Origin: Tenrec ecaudatus
Lineage: Eukaryota; Chordata; Mammalia; Afrosoricida; Tenrecidae
Length of the DNA stretch: 64,000 nucleotides
Reading direction: 5' to 3'
Assembly: GCF_050624435.1 (NCBI RefSeq)
Contig: NC_134539.1
Location: 143,626,025 to 143,690,024, forward strand
The notes beneath the pieces are model-generated. The model was not told the DNA's origin. It searched no databases and saw nothing but the letters and a program-made list of their open reading frames with translations. The translations under genes and the position numbers were made by a program. Of the stretch, positions 63,475-64,000 are shown piece by piece (the first letter of the stretch is position 1; each line of letters opens with the position of its first letter).

Positions 63475-63597
63475 GACAGGGCTTTCTATTCTTGTAAACA
63501 ATTACAGTCTTGAGAACTCACAAGGCAGTTCTACTCTGGCCCATAGAGTCATAATGATTTGGCATCAACTTTATACCAGTGAGTTTGTTTGTTTGTT
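63475..63597 (+). mobile_element. AfroSINE 3' half, sense
   Basis: 'gggctttctattcttgtaaac', 'caaggcagttctactctggcc', then tail '(gttt)n'. The head is replaced by the preceding L1 tail, suggesting that the L1 fragment inserted into the SINE or that the SINE is 5'-truncated. Confidence 0.85.
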
Positions 63598-63604
63598 TTT
63601 TTGT

Positions 63605-64000
63605 TATTAATCATTTTATTGAGGGACTCTTACAGATCTTAAAACAAGTCATCATTCAATTGTATTAGGTACACTTGTACATATGTTGCCATCATTTCCA
63701 AAACATTTTCTTTCTACTTGAGCCCTTGGTATCAGCTCATCTTTTTCCCCCTCCCTCCCCAATCCTCTCACCTTCATGAATCCCTAATCAATTATATATT
63801 ATTGCTGTTATTTCATATCTTACACTGTCCATCGTCTCCCTTCACCCACATTTCTATTAGTCATTCCCCTGGTGGGGGGTACGTGTTATATATCCAACCT
63901 TGTGATCAGTTTCCCTTTTAGTCCTCTTTCCCCTCCCCCAACTCCCCCTTACTCTCATGGTACGGCTACTCCTACTGTTCCTGAGTGATCTATCTGTCCT
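63605..64000 (-). mobile_element. L1-type 3' region, antisense, runs off the window
   Basis: 'aatcattttattgagggact' through the pyrimidine tract to 'cttactctcatggtacggct'. Continues past the right edge. Confidence 0.88.

Noticed and set aside
53866-64000. MILR1 second Ig exon, transmembrane and tail exons
   Set aside because: No open segment with two suitably spaced cysteines, splice sites and phase 1 ends was found. They probably lie beyond the right edge.

Overview
This window is nuclear DNA from a placental mammal, almost certainly an afrotherian and most likely a tenrec such as Echinops telfairi. The evidence is the repeat content. tRNA-derived AfroSINE copies occur throughout, together with RTE-clade LINEs, a lineage-specific L1 with a long 3' region ending in AATAAAATG, and four short non-autonomous SPIN (hAT) elements. 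SPIN elements are known from tenrec but not from most other placental mammals. I see no bacterial, operon or CRISPR features. The species call is inferred from repeats and would need an alignment to confirm.

The only gene I can name is MILR1 (Allergin-1, mast cell immunoglobulin-like receptor 1), on the + strand near the right end. Exon 1 (from 48849) encodes the signal peptide. Exon 2 (53587-53865) encodes the first Ig-like domain. Both splice sites fit consensus and both junctions are phase 1. No later exons were recognised before position 64000, so the gene is partial here. In other mammals MILR1 lies between PECAM1 and POLG2. I found no exon of either, which fits a window covering the intergenic space 5' of MILR1.

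Two minus-strand stretches look like exons of something I cannot identify. One (about 33195 down to 32975) has a strong splice acceptor, an open frame to a stop and a downstream AATAAA. The other (about 36690-36450) is acidic and weaker.

Layout: 1-6.5 kb holds L1 3' regions, AfroSINEs and an RTE fragment. 6.5-12 kb holds a SPIN copy, old L1, RTE 3' pieces and an LTR-like repeat. 12.4-17.2 kb holds two RTE copies carrying three nested LTRs with clean target-site duplications. 17-25 kb holds sparse repeats, then an RTE split by an L1 3' region. 26-31.5 kb holds an LTR-like repeat with a nested MITE, then a degraded class II (betaretrovirus-like) endogenous retrovirus on the minus strand, itself hit by an L1 tail, a SPIN element and a 450-bp GAGT microsatellite. 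31.5-40.5 kb holds the two candidate exons, an RTE with a nested solo LTR, a second solo LTR and L1 3' regions. 40.6-45.4 kb is an L1 ORF2 remnant broken by three retroposed insertions. 46-54 kb is the MILR1 5' flank, exon 1, an intron full of RTE, and exon 2. 54.6-64 kb is dominated by a long antisense L1, a SPIN copy with a perfect 8-bp duplication, and more RTE and L1 tails.

I found no convincing new biological system. What stands out is the layered insertion record, much of it datable by nesting, and the unidentified minus-strand terminal exon.
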